This document shows positions 9,685 to 19,104 of a stretch of DNA of 59,633 nt, in pieces. The stretch comes from Bacillota bacterium (GTDB lineage Bacteria; Bacillota; Sulfobacillia; Sulfobacillales; Sulfobacillaceae): positions 1 to 59,633 of the forward strand of contig JAKACZ010000028.1 in assembly GCA_021820965.1 (NCBI GenBank), read 5' to 3'. Each line of letters begins with the position of its first letter. Position 1 is the stretch's first letter. The translations under genes and the position numbers were made by a program. The notes beneath the pieces were generated by a model. It was not told the DNA's origin. It did no database searches and saw only the letters and a list, made by a program, of their open reading frames with translations.

Positions 9685-10134
9685 TTGGAGATTCGGCCCT
9701 ATCGTCAGCAGCAGGACTTTCGGGCGGTTTTGGATGCGCAATGCGACCTGTATCAAATTAACTTCCCGCGCTTTGTATGCACCCCGGTATTTTTGGCGGA
9801 TCAGGCGCAGCGGCTTCGGGTTGCCGGGAGACGCCCCATGGAAAACGGCATTTTCGTCTTGGATGATGAGGGAACCATGGCCGGATTTGTGTGGGTTGCC
9901 GTACGTGTCGATCTCCAGGGCGCGTACGGGTCGATTGACCAAGTCTACCTCAAACCGCCGTATCGCCGGCAGGGTTATGGCAATTGGCTAATGAATGCTG
10001 CAGATGGCTTTATCAAGAAGCAGGGACTCAAAACGGCTCGGCTTTATGTCACCCGGGAAAATGCGGATGCGGTGCGCCTGTACCAAAGGCTGGGCTATGA
10101 GGTCACCCGCCACGAAATGGAGCGCCACTTTTAG
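9685..10134 (+). CDS. GNAT acetyltransferase
   Basis: A 149-residue GCN5-related N-acetyltransferase. The acetyl-CoA binding motif A is QVYLKPPYRRQGYGNWLM (R-R-x-G-Y-G), and the C-terminal half has the usual ARLYVTRENADAVRLYQRLG motif B. TTG at 9685 is taken as start because AGGAGGAGG lies about nine bases upstream and MEIRPYRQQQDFRAVLD is a typical GNAT beginning. The acceptor substrate is unknown. Its stop overlaps the stop of the convergent acetyltransferase gene on the other strand. Confidence 0.8.
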   Translation: MEIRPYRQQQDFRAVLDAQCDLYQINFPRFVCTPVFLADQAQRLRVAGRRPMENGIFVLDDEGTMAGFVWVAVRVDLQGAYGSIDQVYLKPPYRRQGYGNWLMNAADGFIKKQGLKTARLYVTRENADAVRLYQRLGYEVTRHEMERHF

Positions 10135-10682
10135 TTGTGGGGCGAAAATTGCATAAGCCAGCAGTCATGGAGCTGGCCCTCGTGCCACTCTGCGGCCGGC
10201 AAGAGTCGCACCTTTTTAAATCCGCACTTTTCGTAGACGTGTACGGCACGGTGATTATGAACCCGAGGATCAACCACCACCTGGTCCGCACCGTAGGTCG
10301 TGGTAAGGCTACGAGCGACGGCCTGCACTACGCGGCTTCCGATAACCTGGCCCCACAAATCGGGTTCACCGATAAAGAGGTCAAACTCGGCAACGCGAGC
10401 GTCGCGAGGAAAACCCCAGGCGCACAAATTCTCTGGTTCGGCCGGATACACTTGGATATAGCCGATGGGGCGATCATGATAGCAAATGGCGCACCCCTGA
10501 ACCGAGCTACCCTGTTTGGTTAAAAACCGCTTGCGAATCGCATGCTCGTCCTGTGGTTGATCCCGCCCCTCGTAATATTGCAGGACATTGGGGTCGTTTA
10601 GCCAGCGCATGAGATGCGGCGCATCGTCTGGGGCTATCGGACGGATGTTGATCGGGCCGTCCCTGAGGTGAAAGCCTTTAAT
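10131..10682 (-). CDS. GNAT acetyltransferase, AAC(6')-like
   Basis: A GNAT of the aminoglycoside 6'-acetyltransferase-like subgroup: INIRPIAPDDAPHLMRWLND at the start, PIGYIQVYPAEPEN and EFDLFIGEPDLWGQVIGSRV in the core, and QVVVDPRVHNHRAVHVYEKCGF near the end. True substrate and resistance role are unproven. The start is odd. A perfect GGAGGA stands five bases before an ATT codon at 10682, which I prefer; the only standard start is a GTG at 10739, upstream of a hairpin and without a good ribosome binding site. It follows the htrA gene on the same strand. Confidence 0.75.
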   Translation of the reverse strand: MKGFHLRDGPINIRPIAPDDAPHLMRWLNDPNVLQYYEGRDQPQDEHAIRKRFLTKQGSSVQGCAICYHDRPIGYIQVYPAEPENLCAWGFPRDARVAEFDLFIGEPDLWGQVIGSRVVQAVARSLTTTYGADQVVVDPRVHNHRAVHVYEKCGFKKVRLLPAAEWHEGQLHDCWLMQFSPHN

Positions 10683-10709
10683 GGGAATCCTCCGTTTCCG
10701 AACGAGCGA

Positions 10710-10732
10710 CCCTCTCCAGCACCGGGAGAGGG
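10710..10732 (-). terminator. hairpin between htrA and the downstream GNAT gene
   Basis: CCCTCTCC and GGAGAGGG form an eight-base stem with a seven-base loop. No T run follows on the minus strand, so it may be an RNA-stabilising or attenuating structure instead of a true terminator. Confidence 0.4.
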
Positions 10733-10744
10733 CCCTCACTCTGT

Positions 10745-11953
10745 TTAGGGAATGGTAGACACGGACGATGGCAGGGTAATGGCCCGGTTTGGTTGCTGAC
10801 CTAACGTGGCGGTCTGGGTAATCGTCCGTCCATGATCGTTCAACGTCAGCGTCACTGTGGTTCCAACCCGATCGTGATTAATCGCCTTTTTCAGGGTCGA
10901 TGCCGAGGTCACGCTCTTTCCGTTGACCGCGGTAATCACTTCGCCCGCGCTCAGGCCGGCCTTGCTGGCGGGGCTGTTAGGCTCCACATAATCCACAATC
11001 ACACCGGATGCCGTCTTTAGATTGTACTGCCGGGCCAGCGCCCTATTGTCGGTGGTAATGAAGACACCCAACCAAGCCCGCGAGACATGACCCGTCTTCA
11101 TCAGTTGCGGCAAAACAGCGTCGACGGTTGAGGTCGGAATGGCAAACCCAATTCCCTGACCCTGGGTGGAAACGGCAGTGTTGATGCCCACAACTTGCCC
11201 GGCAAGATTTAACAATGGTCCGCCGCTATTCCCTGGGTTAATAGCAGCAGATGTCTGAAGCAAATTGGTGTAGTCCCGCGATCCAATCGTGAGCGGACGC
11301 CCCTTGGCGCTAATCACACCGACGGTGACGGTGTCACTCAAGTTATAGGGGTTGCCTATGGCGATGACCCAGGCACCCACCGGCGTCTGGCTTGACTGAC
11401 CTAGCACCAAGGTTGGCATGGCCTTGGGCGGGGTAATCTTGAGGACCGCCAGGTCGGTGGCGTAGTCCGATCCCACAACGCTCGCGGTAAACGGCTTGGC
11501 ATAGCCCTTAACATACACTTGAATAGTGCTCGCCCCTTGAATAACGTGGTCGTTGGTCAGAAGGTATCCGTTCGACCTAAAGAAGAAGCCGGTGCCGATG
11601 TCGGTCTGCACCTCGGTCTGGGGCAGGGTGCCCTGACCGCCAAAGAGAGACCCGAAAAACGGGTTGTAGAAGGGGGATTGGTTTACGTTGACGTTTTTTT
11701 TCACCGTCGCCACAACCTTAACGATTGCCGGGCTCACCTGCTTGACCACGTTAGACACCGAGTTGGGACCCATCGGCACATTAGATGGTGACGAGGCCAC
11801 GGTGGCGTACTGACGGATGTTGGCCGAAGCGTTTTGCTGCGCCTGCGCAGAAGGGTTAAGTTGATTGTAGGTATAAAGTCCGCCGCCGACGGCGCCGGCG
11901 CCCACGGCGAAGCCGACGACCGCGGCGGCTACTGTCCGTTGAATACTCGCCAT
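10745..11953 (-). CDS. htrA: HtrA/DegP-type serine protease (S1C)
   Basis: A 402-residue membrane-anchored quality-control protease. An N-terminal helix (TVAAAVVGFAVGAGAVGGGL) anchors it with the domain outside. The catalytic triad is visible: His in TNDHVIQGA, Asp in SDYATDLAVLKI and Ser in NPGNSGGPLL. One PDZ domain follows (SRAWLGVFITTD through VIVDYVEPNSPASKAGLSAG). ATG at 11953 is preferred over the one at 11971 because GAGAGGAGA lies seven bases upstream. In Firmicutes such proteases answer to secretion or envelope stress. It is divergent from glpX with a 670-base gap. Confidence 0.92.
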   Translation of the reverse strand: MASIQRTVAAAVVGFAVGAGAVGGGLYTYNQLNPSAQAQQNASANIRQYATVASSPSNVPMGPNSVSNVVKQVSPAIVKVVATVKKNVNVNQSPFYNPFFGSLFGGQGTLPQTEVQTDIGTGFFFRSNGYLLTNDHVIQGASTIQVYVKGYAKPFTASVVGSDYATDLAVLKITPPKAMPTLVLGQSSQTPVGAWVIAIGNPYNLSDTVTVGVISAKGRPLTIGSRDYTNLLQTSAAINPGNSGGPLLNLAGQVVGINTAVSTQGQGIGFAIPTSTVDAVLPQLMKTGHVSRAWLGVFITTDNRALARQYNLKTASGVIVDYVEPNSPASKAGLSAGEVITAVNGKSVTSASTLKKAINHDRVGTTVTLTLNDHGRTITQTATLGQQPNRAITLPSSVSTIP

Positions 11954-12623
11954 GAACTTGTCTCCTCTCACAGTTTTGTCTTAGTCTAACCACAAAGTGT
12001 TACGGATAGGTTACGGGGTAAAAGGAGTGTTGCGATCTCTTGTGCCTCAGTCTGGAACGGGTGCCAACCGGGACGGGGATTGCACGATGCCGGATTCGCC
12101 AAAATTTTTCAGCCCGCCCAATTGTTAGCGATTGCGCCGCCAAACTCAAACTCAACCCCACGGTCTGAGAAGGCCCGCACCTCACAGGCACGGTCGCAAT
12201 GCGTGCGATAAGTTCCGCAATCCGGGCCGGTGTCACAAGCACCGTTGGTGCATGCCTCAAACGCCATGCCGACTTGATTAGCTGTCCAGAAATACGTCTG
12301 GTGGACCCGAAAGTCGGAGCGGTTCCCTTCTGTCGAACGATTTTTTACTCAGCTTGCGGGCAGATTCGAAGACACACCGCCTGCGTTCACTACGTTCACC
12401 GACCGTGAGGAATTTCTGATCGGCGCGAATCCCAGGAATCCCGGCAGGTCAGTTGCGTACCGATCCGCTTTGTGCTACCATGCCAGGAGAGTTTTGGCGC
12501 GCGCGTATTCAATCTTCAACACAACCTGATTAGACTTCCGAAGTTGAGGGCATGCTGACGGCACCCCGATTTCGTGTTGTGTCCCACACTTTCGATCAAT
12601 CTCACATCCTTTTGGAGGCTATC
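11954..12623. other. intergenic region between htrA and glpX
   Basis: It must contain the promoters of both divergent genes. Short frames on both strands (12000-12260 minus, 12199-12408 plus) overlap each other and carry no recognisable motif. No RNA gene is evident. Confidence 0.4.
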
Positions 12624-13613
12624 ATGGAGCGCGAACTGGCGCTGGAGTTTGTCCGGGTTACCGAGGCGGCCGCGATTCAAGCTGCGCGGCTGATGGGCCG
12701 CGGAGACAAGAATGGTACCGATGCATTGGCGGTAGACGCCATGCGCGCCATGTTGGACACCGTTGACATTCGGGGAACGGTGGTCATCGGCGAGGGCGAA
12801 ATGGACGAGGCGCCGATGCTTTATATCGGGGAGAAAATTGGCGACGGCCGCGGCGAACCGGTCGACATTGCCGTGGATCCGGTGGAGGGAACCAATCTAG
12901 TGGCTAAGGGGCTGCCTGGTGCCATTGCGGTCATGGCGGTAGCACCTGAAGGGTGTCTTTTGCACGCTCCCGACATGTATATGGAGAAGATTGTGACGGG
13001 TCCCGCGGGCCGTGGCGTCATTTCGCTAGATGCTCCGATTGAACAGAATTTGGAGGAGTTGGCCAAGCGGTTGGAAAAGCCGGTGAGCGACATTACTGTG
13101 GTGCTCTTGGACCGCGAGCGTCATCAAGAGAAAATACGCCGGATCCGCGAGGCGGGCGCCCGAATTCGCCTCATCTCAGATGGAGACGTTTCGCCGGCGT
13201 TGACTGCGTGTGTCCCGGATTCCGGCACCGATATGCTCTTGGGTTCGGGCGGTGCGCCGGAAGGCGTATTGGCGGCGGCAGCGGTCAAATGCTTGGGAGG
13301 CGAGATGCAGGCGAGACTTGTTGTCGAGGATGCCGAACAGGAACAGCGGGTGCGTCAGATGGGTCTTTCCGATCCGCATCAGCTTCTGCATCTGGAAGAC
13401 CTGGTACGTGGAGATGACGTACTCTACGTGTCCACTGCAATTACCGACACCGATTTACTCGACGGCGTCCATTACGGCCCGCAATTCTGCTCCACCCACA
13501 GTGTGGTCATGCGCTCGTTAACCGGAACAGTTCGGTTTGTGCGAGCTGACCACCAACTGAACCGCAAGTGGCCGGAAGGCCGACCAGTGACTCACTCGAG
13601 GAGGAAGAGTTAG
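12624..13613 (+). CDS. glpX: fructose-1,6-bisphosphatase class II
   Basis: A 329-residue GlpX-type phosphatase that removes the C1 phosphate of fructose 1,6-bisphosphate in gluconeogenesis. Signature stretches are GRGDKNGTDALAVDAMR, VVIGEGEMDEAPMLYIGE (metal-binding acidic residues), DIAVDPVEGTNL (the DPxxGT inositol-phosphatase-fold motif) and GSGGAPEGVLAAAA. ATG at 12624 follows GGAGG by six bases; the longer in-frame start at 12552 has no such site. The last codons overlap the ribosome binding site of rho, so the two are probably cotranscribed. Confidence 0.93.
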   Translation: MERELALEFVRVTEAAAIQAARLMGRGDKNGTDALAVDAMRAMLDTVDIRGTVVIGEGEMDEAPMLYIGEKIGDGRGEPVDIAVDPVEGTNLVAKGLPGAIAVMAVAPEGCLLHAPDMYMEKIVTGPAGRGVISLDAPIEQNLEELAKRLEKPVSDITVVLLDRERHQEKIRRIREAGARIRLISDGDVSPALTACVPDSGTDMLLGSGGAPEGVLAAAAVKCLGGEMQARLVVEDAEQEQRVRQMGLSDPHQLLHLEDLVRGDDVLYVSTAITDTDLLDGVHYGPQFCSTHSVVMRSLTGTVRFVRADHQLNRKWPEGRPVTHSRRKS

Positions 13614-13618
13614 ATTTT

Positions 13619-15535
13619 ATGGCTGAAGAGCTAAAGCAGGAAAGCGAAAAGGCCGCGGCCCCCAAACGGACGCGACGCACTCGTACCACAAAGACGGACG
13701 AGAACCAGGCCGATATGGCCATCGTTACGCCAGACGAAAACGAGGCCGCTGCTCCCAAGCGGCGGACGAGAAAGACGTCGTCAGCTTCGAGCGCATCCGA
13801 GAGCACCGCTGCCAAACCGCGCGGCCGGAAGAAGCGCAGTGAACCGGAGGTAGCCGCACCCGCGCCCGAATCACCCGCTCCAGAGGAAACGCCAGAGGTT
13901 GAGAGGGCCCAGAGCCCACAGATCGTGGATAGTCACCAAGCTGCCGTGGAGGCCACCGAACCGAGTTCCGTACAAGATGTCGATTCTGATCGTGCCCCAC
14001 GCGCAGAGGATCACGCAACCAAAGAGGCGGGCGCCGCTAAGGCAGAACCTCTGCAGCAGTTGCCGCCCCCTTCCCTTGCCGTCTCCGATAGTGTGGTGCC
14101 CTTGGCCCCGAGACTTCCGCATGTAGCAAAGCCGCGCAGTGTGGACGCGGACGCTCCCGCATCCCCGGCGCCACCCAGCTACAATAGCCGACCGCGCGAC
14201 AACCGGCGGCCGGAAAATGCAGGACGCCCAGCGAACTCGGCCAGTCGCCGTGATATACCCCGTCAGCGCGAGGCACCCTTGACGATGGCACAGTTGGACG
14301 CGATGACACTGTTGGAGTTGTACAAACTGGCGCGTCAGCTTAACATCGATAATTTTCGGCAGTATAAGAAGGGCGAGTTAATCTGGGAAATTTTACGGGC
14401 TCGCACCCACAAAGACGGATTTGTGTTTGTGCAGGGCCTATTGGACATTGTCGGAGACTACGGGTTTTTACGTCCCACTGATTTTCAACGTAGCCGCGAA
14501 GATGTCTATGTCTCAGCTTCCCAAATTCGCCGGTTCGACCTTAGGGCGGGCGATCAGGTCTCTGGACAGGCACGCCCTCCCAAGGACGGCGAGCGCTATT
14601 TTGCCCTCCTCCGAGTGGAAGCCGTTAATGGCGTGTCGCCCGAAAAATCTGCCGAACGGCCCGATTTCGAAGGTCTGACGCCGATTTTCCCGGACTCCCG
14701 ATTTCGCCTGGAGACTTCGCGTGAGGATTTGGCGTGTCGGCTGGTGGACATTATCGCGCCGATCGGGCGTGGCCAGCGTGGGTTGATTGTCGCTCCGCCA
14801 AAGGCCGGGAAAACGGTCCTGTTGAAGAAACTGGCCAACGCCATCGCGCAAAATAGTCCCGAGACGCATCTCATGGTCCTGTTGATTGATGAACGGCCCG
14901 AGGAGGTCACAGACATGGAGCGGTCGGTTCGCGGGGAAGTGGCCAGTTCCACGTTTGACGAGCCTCCGGAGGACCATATTCGGGTGGCGGAAATGGTGTT
15001 GGAACGTGCCAAGCGGCTGGTCGAAATGGGTCGTGACGTGGTGATCCTGCTGGACTCGATTACGCGCTTGGCCCGAGCCTACAACCTCACTATCCCGGCA
15101 TCCGGTCGCACCTTGTCGGGCGGCATGGACCCCGCCGCGCTGCATAAGCCCAAACGTTTTTTTGGTGCCGCCCGCAAGGTAGAAGACGGAGGCAGTTTAA
15201 CGATCTTGGCGACGGCGTTGGTAGATACCGGTTCGCGCATGGATGATGTCATCTATGAAGAGTTCAAGGGCACCGGCAATATGGAGCTTCATTTGGACCG
15301 CAAGCTGGCCGAGCGGCGAACCTTCCCTGCGGTGGACATCAAACGATCGGGAACGCGACGCGAAGACTTGCTGATGACCCCTGAAGAACTGGACATTATT
15401 TGGCAGGTCCGCAAGGCGATACACAATCTCGGTAATCAGGAAGCCACAGAACTCCTGTTGCAAAACCTCAAGCGCACCCGCTCCAATAGTGAGTTTTTCA
15501 AGTTGTTTATGGCTAGTCAGGGGAGTCAAGGATAG
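13619..15535 (+). CDS. rho: transcription termination factor Rho
   Basis: The RNA-dependent ATPase that ends transcription. The C-terminal 420 residues are canonical: Rho N-terminal helices ([20 protein letters not shown]), cold-shock RNA-binding fold ([16 protein letters not shown]), Walker A ([15 protein letters not shown]), and [15 protein letters not shown] with the Q-loop and R-loop after it. The first 220 residues or so are a low-complexity insertion rich in Ala, Pro, Glu, Lys and Arg, making the protein about 638 residues against roughly 420 in E. coli. ATG at 13619 is chosen over GTG 13568 because GGAAGAG precedes it. The stop shares a base with the start of the response regulator gene. 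Confidence 0.95.
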   Translation: MAEELKQESEKAAAPKRTRRTRTTKTDENQADMAIVTPDENEAAAPKRRTRKTSSASSASESTAAKPRGRKKRSEPEVAAPAPESPAPEETPEVERAQSPQIVDSHQAAVEATEPSSVQDVDSDRAPRAEDHATKEAGAAKAEPLQQLPPPSLAVSDSVVPLAPRLPHVAKPRSVDADAPASPAPPSYNSRPRDNRRPENAGRPANSASRRDIPRQREAPLTMAQLDAMTLLELYKLARQLNIDNFRQYKKGELIWEILRARTHKDGFVFVQGLLDIVGDYGFLRPTDFQRSREDVYVSASQIRRFDLRAGDQVSGQARPPKDGERYFALLRVEAVNGVSPEKSAERPDFEGLTPIFPDSRFRLETSREDLACRLVDIIAPIGRGQRGLIVAPPKAGKTVLLKKLANAIAQNSPETHLMVLLIDERPEEVTDMERSVRGEVASSTFDEPPEDHIRVAEMVLERAKRLVEMGRDVVILLDSITRLARAYNLTIPASGRTLSGGMDPAALHKPKRFFGAARKVEDGGSLTILATALVDTGSRMDDVIYEEFKGTGNMELHLDRKLAERRTFPAVDIKRSGTRREDLLMTPEELDIIWQVRKAIHNLGNQEATELLLQNLKRTRSNSEFFKLFMASQGSQG

Positions 15536-16254
15536 TGGCGGAGGGGACGGCGCCAGCCGCCCGCGTATTAATTGTGGATGATGATGCCCACATTCGGGAG
15601 TTGTGTCGACTATATTTGTCCCATGGGGGATTTTCGGTTGAGGACGCGGTTGATGGAAAGCAAGCCATCGACCGGGTGGATCACGAGGCTTTTGATTTAG
15701 TTGTCCTCGACCTGATGCTCCCCGAAGTGGACGGGTTTGATGTGCTATCCCATATTCGCGAACGCGATACTTGGCTTCCCGTGGTGATGCTGACTGCCAT
15801 GGGTGATGAAGAGGACAAGATTCTGGGATTGGAAATGGGCGCCGACGACTATATGATTAAGCCGTTTAGCCCCAAAGAGCTGGTGGCCCGTGCCCGTGCC
15901 GTGCTGCGAAGGGCGTCCTTGGCACCGGCATCCGGAGATCAAGAGCGCATCCACCATCCCGGGTTGGTCATTGATGTGAACGAGCGCGTGGTCAACGCTG
16001 GACACGATCAACTTTCTCTGACACCGCGCGAATTTGATCTGCTGTGTTTTTTGGCCCGCAATCCCAAGCAGGTTTTCAGCCGCGATCATTTGCTAGACCG
16101 GGTTTGGGGTATTGACTTTGAAGGGGACAACCGCACTGTCGATGTGCATGTGACCCGACTGAGGCAAAAGCTCTTGACCAGTTCTTCTCCATATGAATAT
16201 GTGGATACCGTCTGGGGCCGAGGTTATCGATTTCAGCCCAAGGCGCGAGAATGA
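15535..16254 (+). CDS. OmpR/PhoB-family response regulator
   Basis: A 239-residue two-component regulator. The receiver domain (residues 10-125) has the acidic pair VDDDAH, the phospho-acceptor Asp in LVVLDLMLPEVDG, the Thr in VVMLTAMGD and the Lys in YMIKPFSPKEL. A winged-helix DNA-binding domain follows (LSLTPREFDLLCFLARNPKQ, then DNRTVDVHVTRLRQKL). The GTG start reuses the last base of the rho stop codon, and its 3' end overlaps the kinase gene by four bases, so the pair is one translational unit. The target genes are unknown. Confidence 0.93.
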   Translation: MAEGTAPAARVLIVDDDAHIRELCRLYLSHGGFSVEDAVDGKQAIDRVDHEAFDLVVLDLMLPEVDGFDVLSHIRERDTWLPVVMLTAMGDEEDKILGLEMGADDYMIKPFSPKELVARARAVLRRASLAPASGDQERIHHPGLVIDVNERVVNAGHDQLSLTPREFDLLCFLARNPKQVFSRDHLLDRVWGIDFEGDNRTVDVHVTRLRQKLLTSSSPYEYVDTVWGRGYRFQPKARE

Positions 16255-17705
16255 GCGAGTGGCAAGATATCAGCGAACGAGTGCAAATCTGGCTTAGGCG
16301 GCTTTCGGGGCAGCTCGTCCTCAGTCACGTTTTTGTGGCGGTTGTGGTCCTGGCATTCGCCTTGGGAGTGGCGCAGATTTCCGTTCGCCATTACCTGGTG
16401 CGGGTGCAGGTGGCCAATGTGACCCACGAGACGGCCGCGATGGCCAGAGTGTTTAAGCAATATTTCACCGGCAACGTGTCGGGGTATGAGACAGGTTTTG
16501 CGATTAAGGCGCTCAACAGTACCTTGAACGACCGGGTTCTCCTCTATGATTTGTATGCCAACCCTCAAGTGCCTATTATTGCGTCACACGGCCAGGCTCC
16601 CAATGTGGCGGTTCCGCAGGAAGCTTTCGTTGCCGTGCTCAAAGAGGGCCGCCCCTATCACGCCACAACGGCGGGCAACGTCGTGATTGTGGGCATCCCG
16701 GTCTTTAGCGGAGGCACGTTGGCCGGCGGCGTCTTTGTTGAATCGCCCTTGTCCTTGACCCATCAGATTGCCAACTCGCTTTTGGGCTTGCTGGTGCTGT
16801 CCGGGGTGGTTGCCGCATTGTTGGTGGGTGCGCTGGCCTACGCCATCGCGTGGCGATTGTCGCGCCCGATTGACGAATTGCGGCAGGTGGTGGCGGGCAC
16901 GGGACAGTCCGACGCCAACGAGAGCCGGCGCGCCGCCGAGGGCGAAGGGCCGTTGGAAGTGCAGGCGCTCGCCCGGGAGTTCAATCACCTGGAGGACAGA
17001 ATCCAAAGCCAGATGGCGCAACTAAAACGCGAGGCCGAGGCACGGGATGCTTTAATGGCGCACGTTGCGCATGATTTGAGGACACCCTTGACCTCCATCC
17101 GCGGATTCTTGGAGGCGGTCCGGGACGGGGTGGCGGTGGATGTGGCCCACGACCGCGCGGTCGAGGTGGCCTGGGAGGAAACACTCCGGTTGCAGCGGCT
17201 GGTGGATCGGCTGTTAAAAGCCACCCGCATCCGCAGCGAGGGTGGCCCGAAGGAAAAACTGTCGGTGCGCCAATGGGTGGACAAAACCTTGGAACGGATG
17301 GAGCCGGTGCTAGAGCGGCACCGACTGCGGTTGTCGCAGGGTCAGCGGGATGACACTGTGATTTGGGGGAATGAGGACTATTTGGTTGAAGCGCTGCTCA
17401 ACGTGATAGACAATGCGGTCAAATGGTCTCCGGAAGGTTCAACTATCGAGGTCAACACAACGCGCCAGGAAGGCTTCATTGTCGTATCGGTCCACGATCA
17501 AGGGCCCGGCATAGCCGAAGAGCTCTTGCCGCGAGTGTTTGAACGATTTGTAACGGGAGATGCCTCACGTCAGCAATCCAGCGGTCTGGGCCTGTCCATT
17601 GTGGATGAAGTGGCACGCCAACATCAAGGTGAAGTGATCATCCATTCAGCACCACAGTCCGGCACCACGGTCCAACTACGGCTGCCCATTGCTGAAGTTG
17701 ATTAA
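16251..17705 (+). CDS. sensor histidine kinase
   Basis: A 484-residue partner of the response regulator. It has two membrane helices (about residues 20-45 and 170-200) framing an extracellular sensing domain, then a HAMP segment, and the dimerisation box HVAHDLRTPLTSIRGFLEAV carrying the phosphorylated His. The ATPase domain follows with N-box NVIDNAVKWSPEG, G1 box DQGPGIAEE and G2 box SSGLGLSIVDEVA. The arrangement resembles PhoR/ResE kinases. The sensed signal cannot be deduced. It overlaps the regulator gene by ATGA. Confidence 0.93.
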   Translation: MSEWQDISERVQIWLRRLSGQLVLSHVFVAVVVLAFALGVAQISVRHYLVRVQVANVTHETAAMARVFKQYFTGNVSGYETGFAIKALNSTLNDRVLLYDLYANPQVPIIASHGQAPNVAVPQEAFVAVLKEGRPYHATTAGNVVIVGIPVFSGGTLAGGVFVESPLSLTHQIANSLLGLLVLSGVVAALLVGALAYAIAWRLSRPIDELRQVVAGTGQSDANESRRAAEGEGPLEVQALAREFNHLEDRIQSQMAQLKREAEARDALMAHVAHDLRTPLTSIRGFLEAVRDGVAVDVAHDRAVEVAWEETLRLQRLVDRLLKATRIRSEGGPKEKLSVRQWVDKTLERMEPVLERHRLRLSQGQRDDTVIWGNEDYLVEALLNVIDNAVKWSPEGSTIEVNTTRQEGFIVVSVHDQGPGIAEELLPRVFERFVTGDASRQQSSGLGLSIVDEVARQHQGEVIIHSAPQSGTTVQLRLPIAEVD

Positions 17706-17709
17706 GGCC

Positions 17710-17738
17710 TTGCTCCCGCACTGCAAAATTGCTACAAT
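17710..17738 (+). promoter_or_regulatory. sigma-A-type promoter of rpmE
   Basis: TTGCTC and TACAAT are separated by exactly 17 bases. They lie just after the kinase stop codon and about 40 bases before the rpmE start. Confidence 0.7.
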
Positions 17739-17778
17739 TAGGGGTGATGTTTTAATGAGCGCGAAGAAGGTGATCACT

Positions 17779-17979
17779 ATGAAGGCAGAAATTCATCCGC
17801 AGTATCACCGAACAACTGTGACTTGCTCGTGCGGTGCGGTGTACCATGTCGGGTCAACCCGTGAAAACCTCAAGATTGAGATTTGCGGCCGATGCCATCC
17901 GCTGTATACGGGCCAACAGCGCATTGTGGACTCGGGCGGCCGCGTGGAACGGTTCAAGAAGCGCTACGGGATGAAATAA
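17779..17979 (+). CDS. rpmE: 50S ribosomal protein L31
   Basis: A 66-residue L31 protein starting [19 protein letters not shown]. The Cys residues in TCSCG and [12 protein letters not shown] mark the zinc-binding form. The start at 17779 follows GAAGGTG at the right distance and gives the usual N-terminus; the longer upstream frame reads through the promoter. It sits upstream of prfA, a common Firmicute arrangement, but a terminator separates the two. Confidence 0.95.
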   Translation: MKAEIHPQYHRTTVTCSCGAVYHVGSTRENLKIEICGRCHPLYTGQQRIVDSGGRVERFKKRYGMK

Positions 17980-17984
17980 CAGAG

Positions 17985-18012
17985 AAAACAGAGCCCGGGG
18001 CTCTGTTTTTTT
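17985..18012 (+). terminator. Rho-independent terminator after rpmE
   Basis: AACAGAGCCC and GGGCTCTGTT form a perfect stem, followed by a run of seven or eight T. Confidence 0.85.
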
Positions 18013-18041
18013 CTTGCGGGGTGCAAGGCGTGGACGAAATT

Positions 18042-19103
18042 ATGAAGGGCCGGCTGGAATCGACCAAATCGCGGTACTGGGAGCTACAGGAGGAAATGGC
18101 TAACCCGGCAGTGTTGTCGAATCCTGAGTTGGCGCGCAAGTACGGCCAGGAGTTGGCCGAATGGGAAGAGATTGTCTCCCGCTATGATCGGTATCAGGCG
18201 TTGATGGCAGAGTGGGAGACAGCCCGTGAGCTGGCACGCGATGATGATCCGGAAACGCGGGAGTGGGCGCTTGACGAAGCCAGCCGGCTCAAAGAGCAGT
18301 GCAATAGGCTGGAGTTGGAGATGGCCCGTCTGTTGGCCCCGCAGGATCCCAACGATCAAAAGAATGTCATGGTGGAAATTCGGGCCGGCGCGGGGGGCGA
18401 AGAAGCGGCACTCTTCGCGGCATCACTCTTCCGTATGTACGTCCGCTACGCCGAACGGCAGGGGTGGCGGACCGAGGTCTTGTCCCAAAACCCCACCGAC
18501 ATCGGGGGGTACAAAGAAGTCATTTTTATCATCGAAGGCCGTGGCGCATTCAGCCGGTTGAAGTTTGAGAGCGGTGTGCATCGGGTGCAGCGGGTTCCGG
18601 TAACCGAAGCAGGAGGCCGGATTCACACCTCCACTACCACCGTCGCGGTGCTCCCGGAAGCAGAAGAAACGGAAGTGATCATTAATCCGGACGATTTGCG
18701 CATCGACACCATGCGCGCGTCGGGTGCAGGAGGCCAACATATCAACAAAACCGAGTCGGCCGTCCGCATCATCCACCTGCCGACCAATATCGTGGTCTAT
18801 TGCCAGGACGAAAAATCCCAGTTGAAGAACCGGGAAAAGGCGATGCGGGTGCTACGGGCTCGCCTGAAGGATCTCACCGAGACTCAGGCGCACAATGCGG
18901 TGCAACAGGAGCGTCGCTCCCAAGTCGGCACAGGCGACCGTTCCGAGCGCATTCGTACGTATAATTTCCCTCAGGGCCGTGTCACCGATCATCGCATCGG
19001 CTTGACGCTCCACCGCATCGACGCGGTCATGGACGGCGACTTGGACGAACTCATTGCGGCACTAGTGGCTCATGATGAAGAGGAGCGACTCCGCGAGGCT
19101 TAA
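18042..19103 (+). CDS. prfA: peptide chain release factor 1
   Basis: A 353-residue class I release factor reading UAG and UAA. Domain 3 carries [15 protein letters not shown] with the GGQ tripeptide that triggers peptidyl-tRNA hydrolysis. The stop-codon-reading region is in domain 2, and the N-terminal helical domain starts [16 protein letters not shown]. An in-frame GTG at 18030, preceded by GGGG, is an alternative start adding four residues. It is followed two bases later by prmC, which methylates the GGQ glutamine: an operon of enzyme and substrate. Confidence 0.95.
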   Translation: MKGRLESTKSRYWELQEEMANPAVLSNPELARKYGQELAEWEEIVSRYDRYQALMAEWETARELARDDDPETREWALDEASRLKEQCNRLELEMARLLAPQDPNDQKNVMVEIRAGAGGEEAALFAASLFRMYVRYAERQGWRTEVLSQNPTDIGGYKEVIFIIEGRGAFSRLKFESGVHRVQRVPVTEAGGRIHTSTTTVAVLPEAEETEVIINPDDLRIDTMRASGAGGQHINKTESAVRIIHLPTNIVVYCQDEKSQLKNREKAMRVLRARLKDLTETQAHNAVQQERRSQVGTGDRSERIRTYNFPQGRVTDHRIGLTLHRIDAVMDGDLDELIAALVAHDEEERLREA

Positions 19104-19104
19104 G

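Noticed and set aside
10710..10732. Complete terminator after htrA
   Set aside because: The stem is good, but no T run follows on the transcribed strand, so it is listed only as a hairpin.
12000..12408. Short frames between htrA and glpX
   Set aside because: Frames on both strands overlap, and neither has a start site or a recognisable motif.
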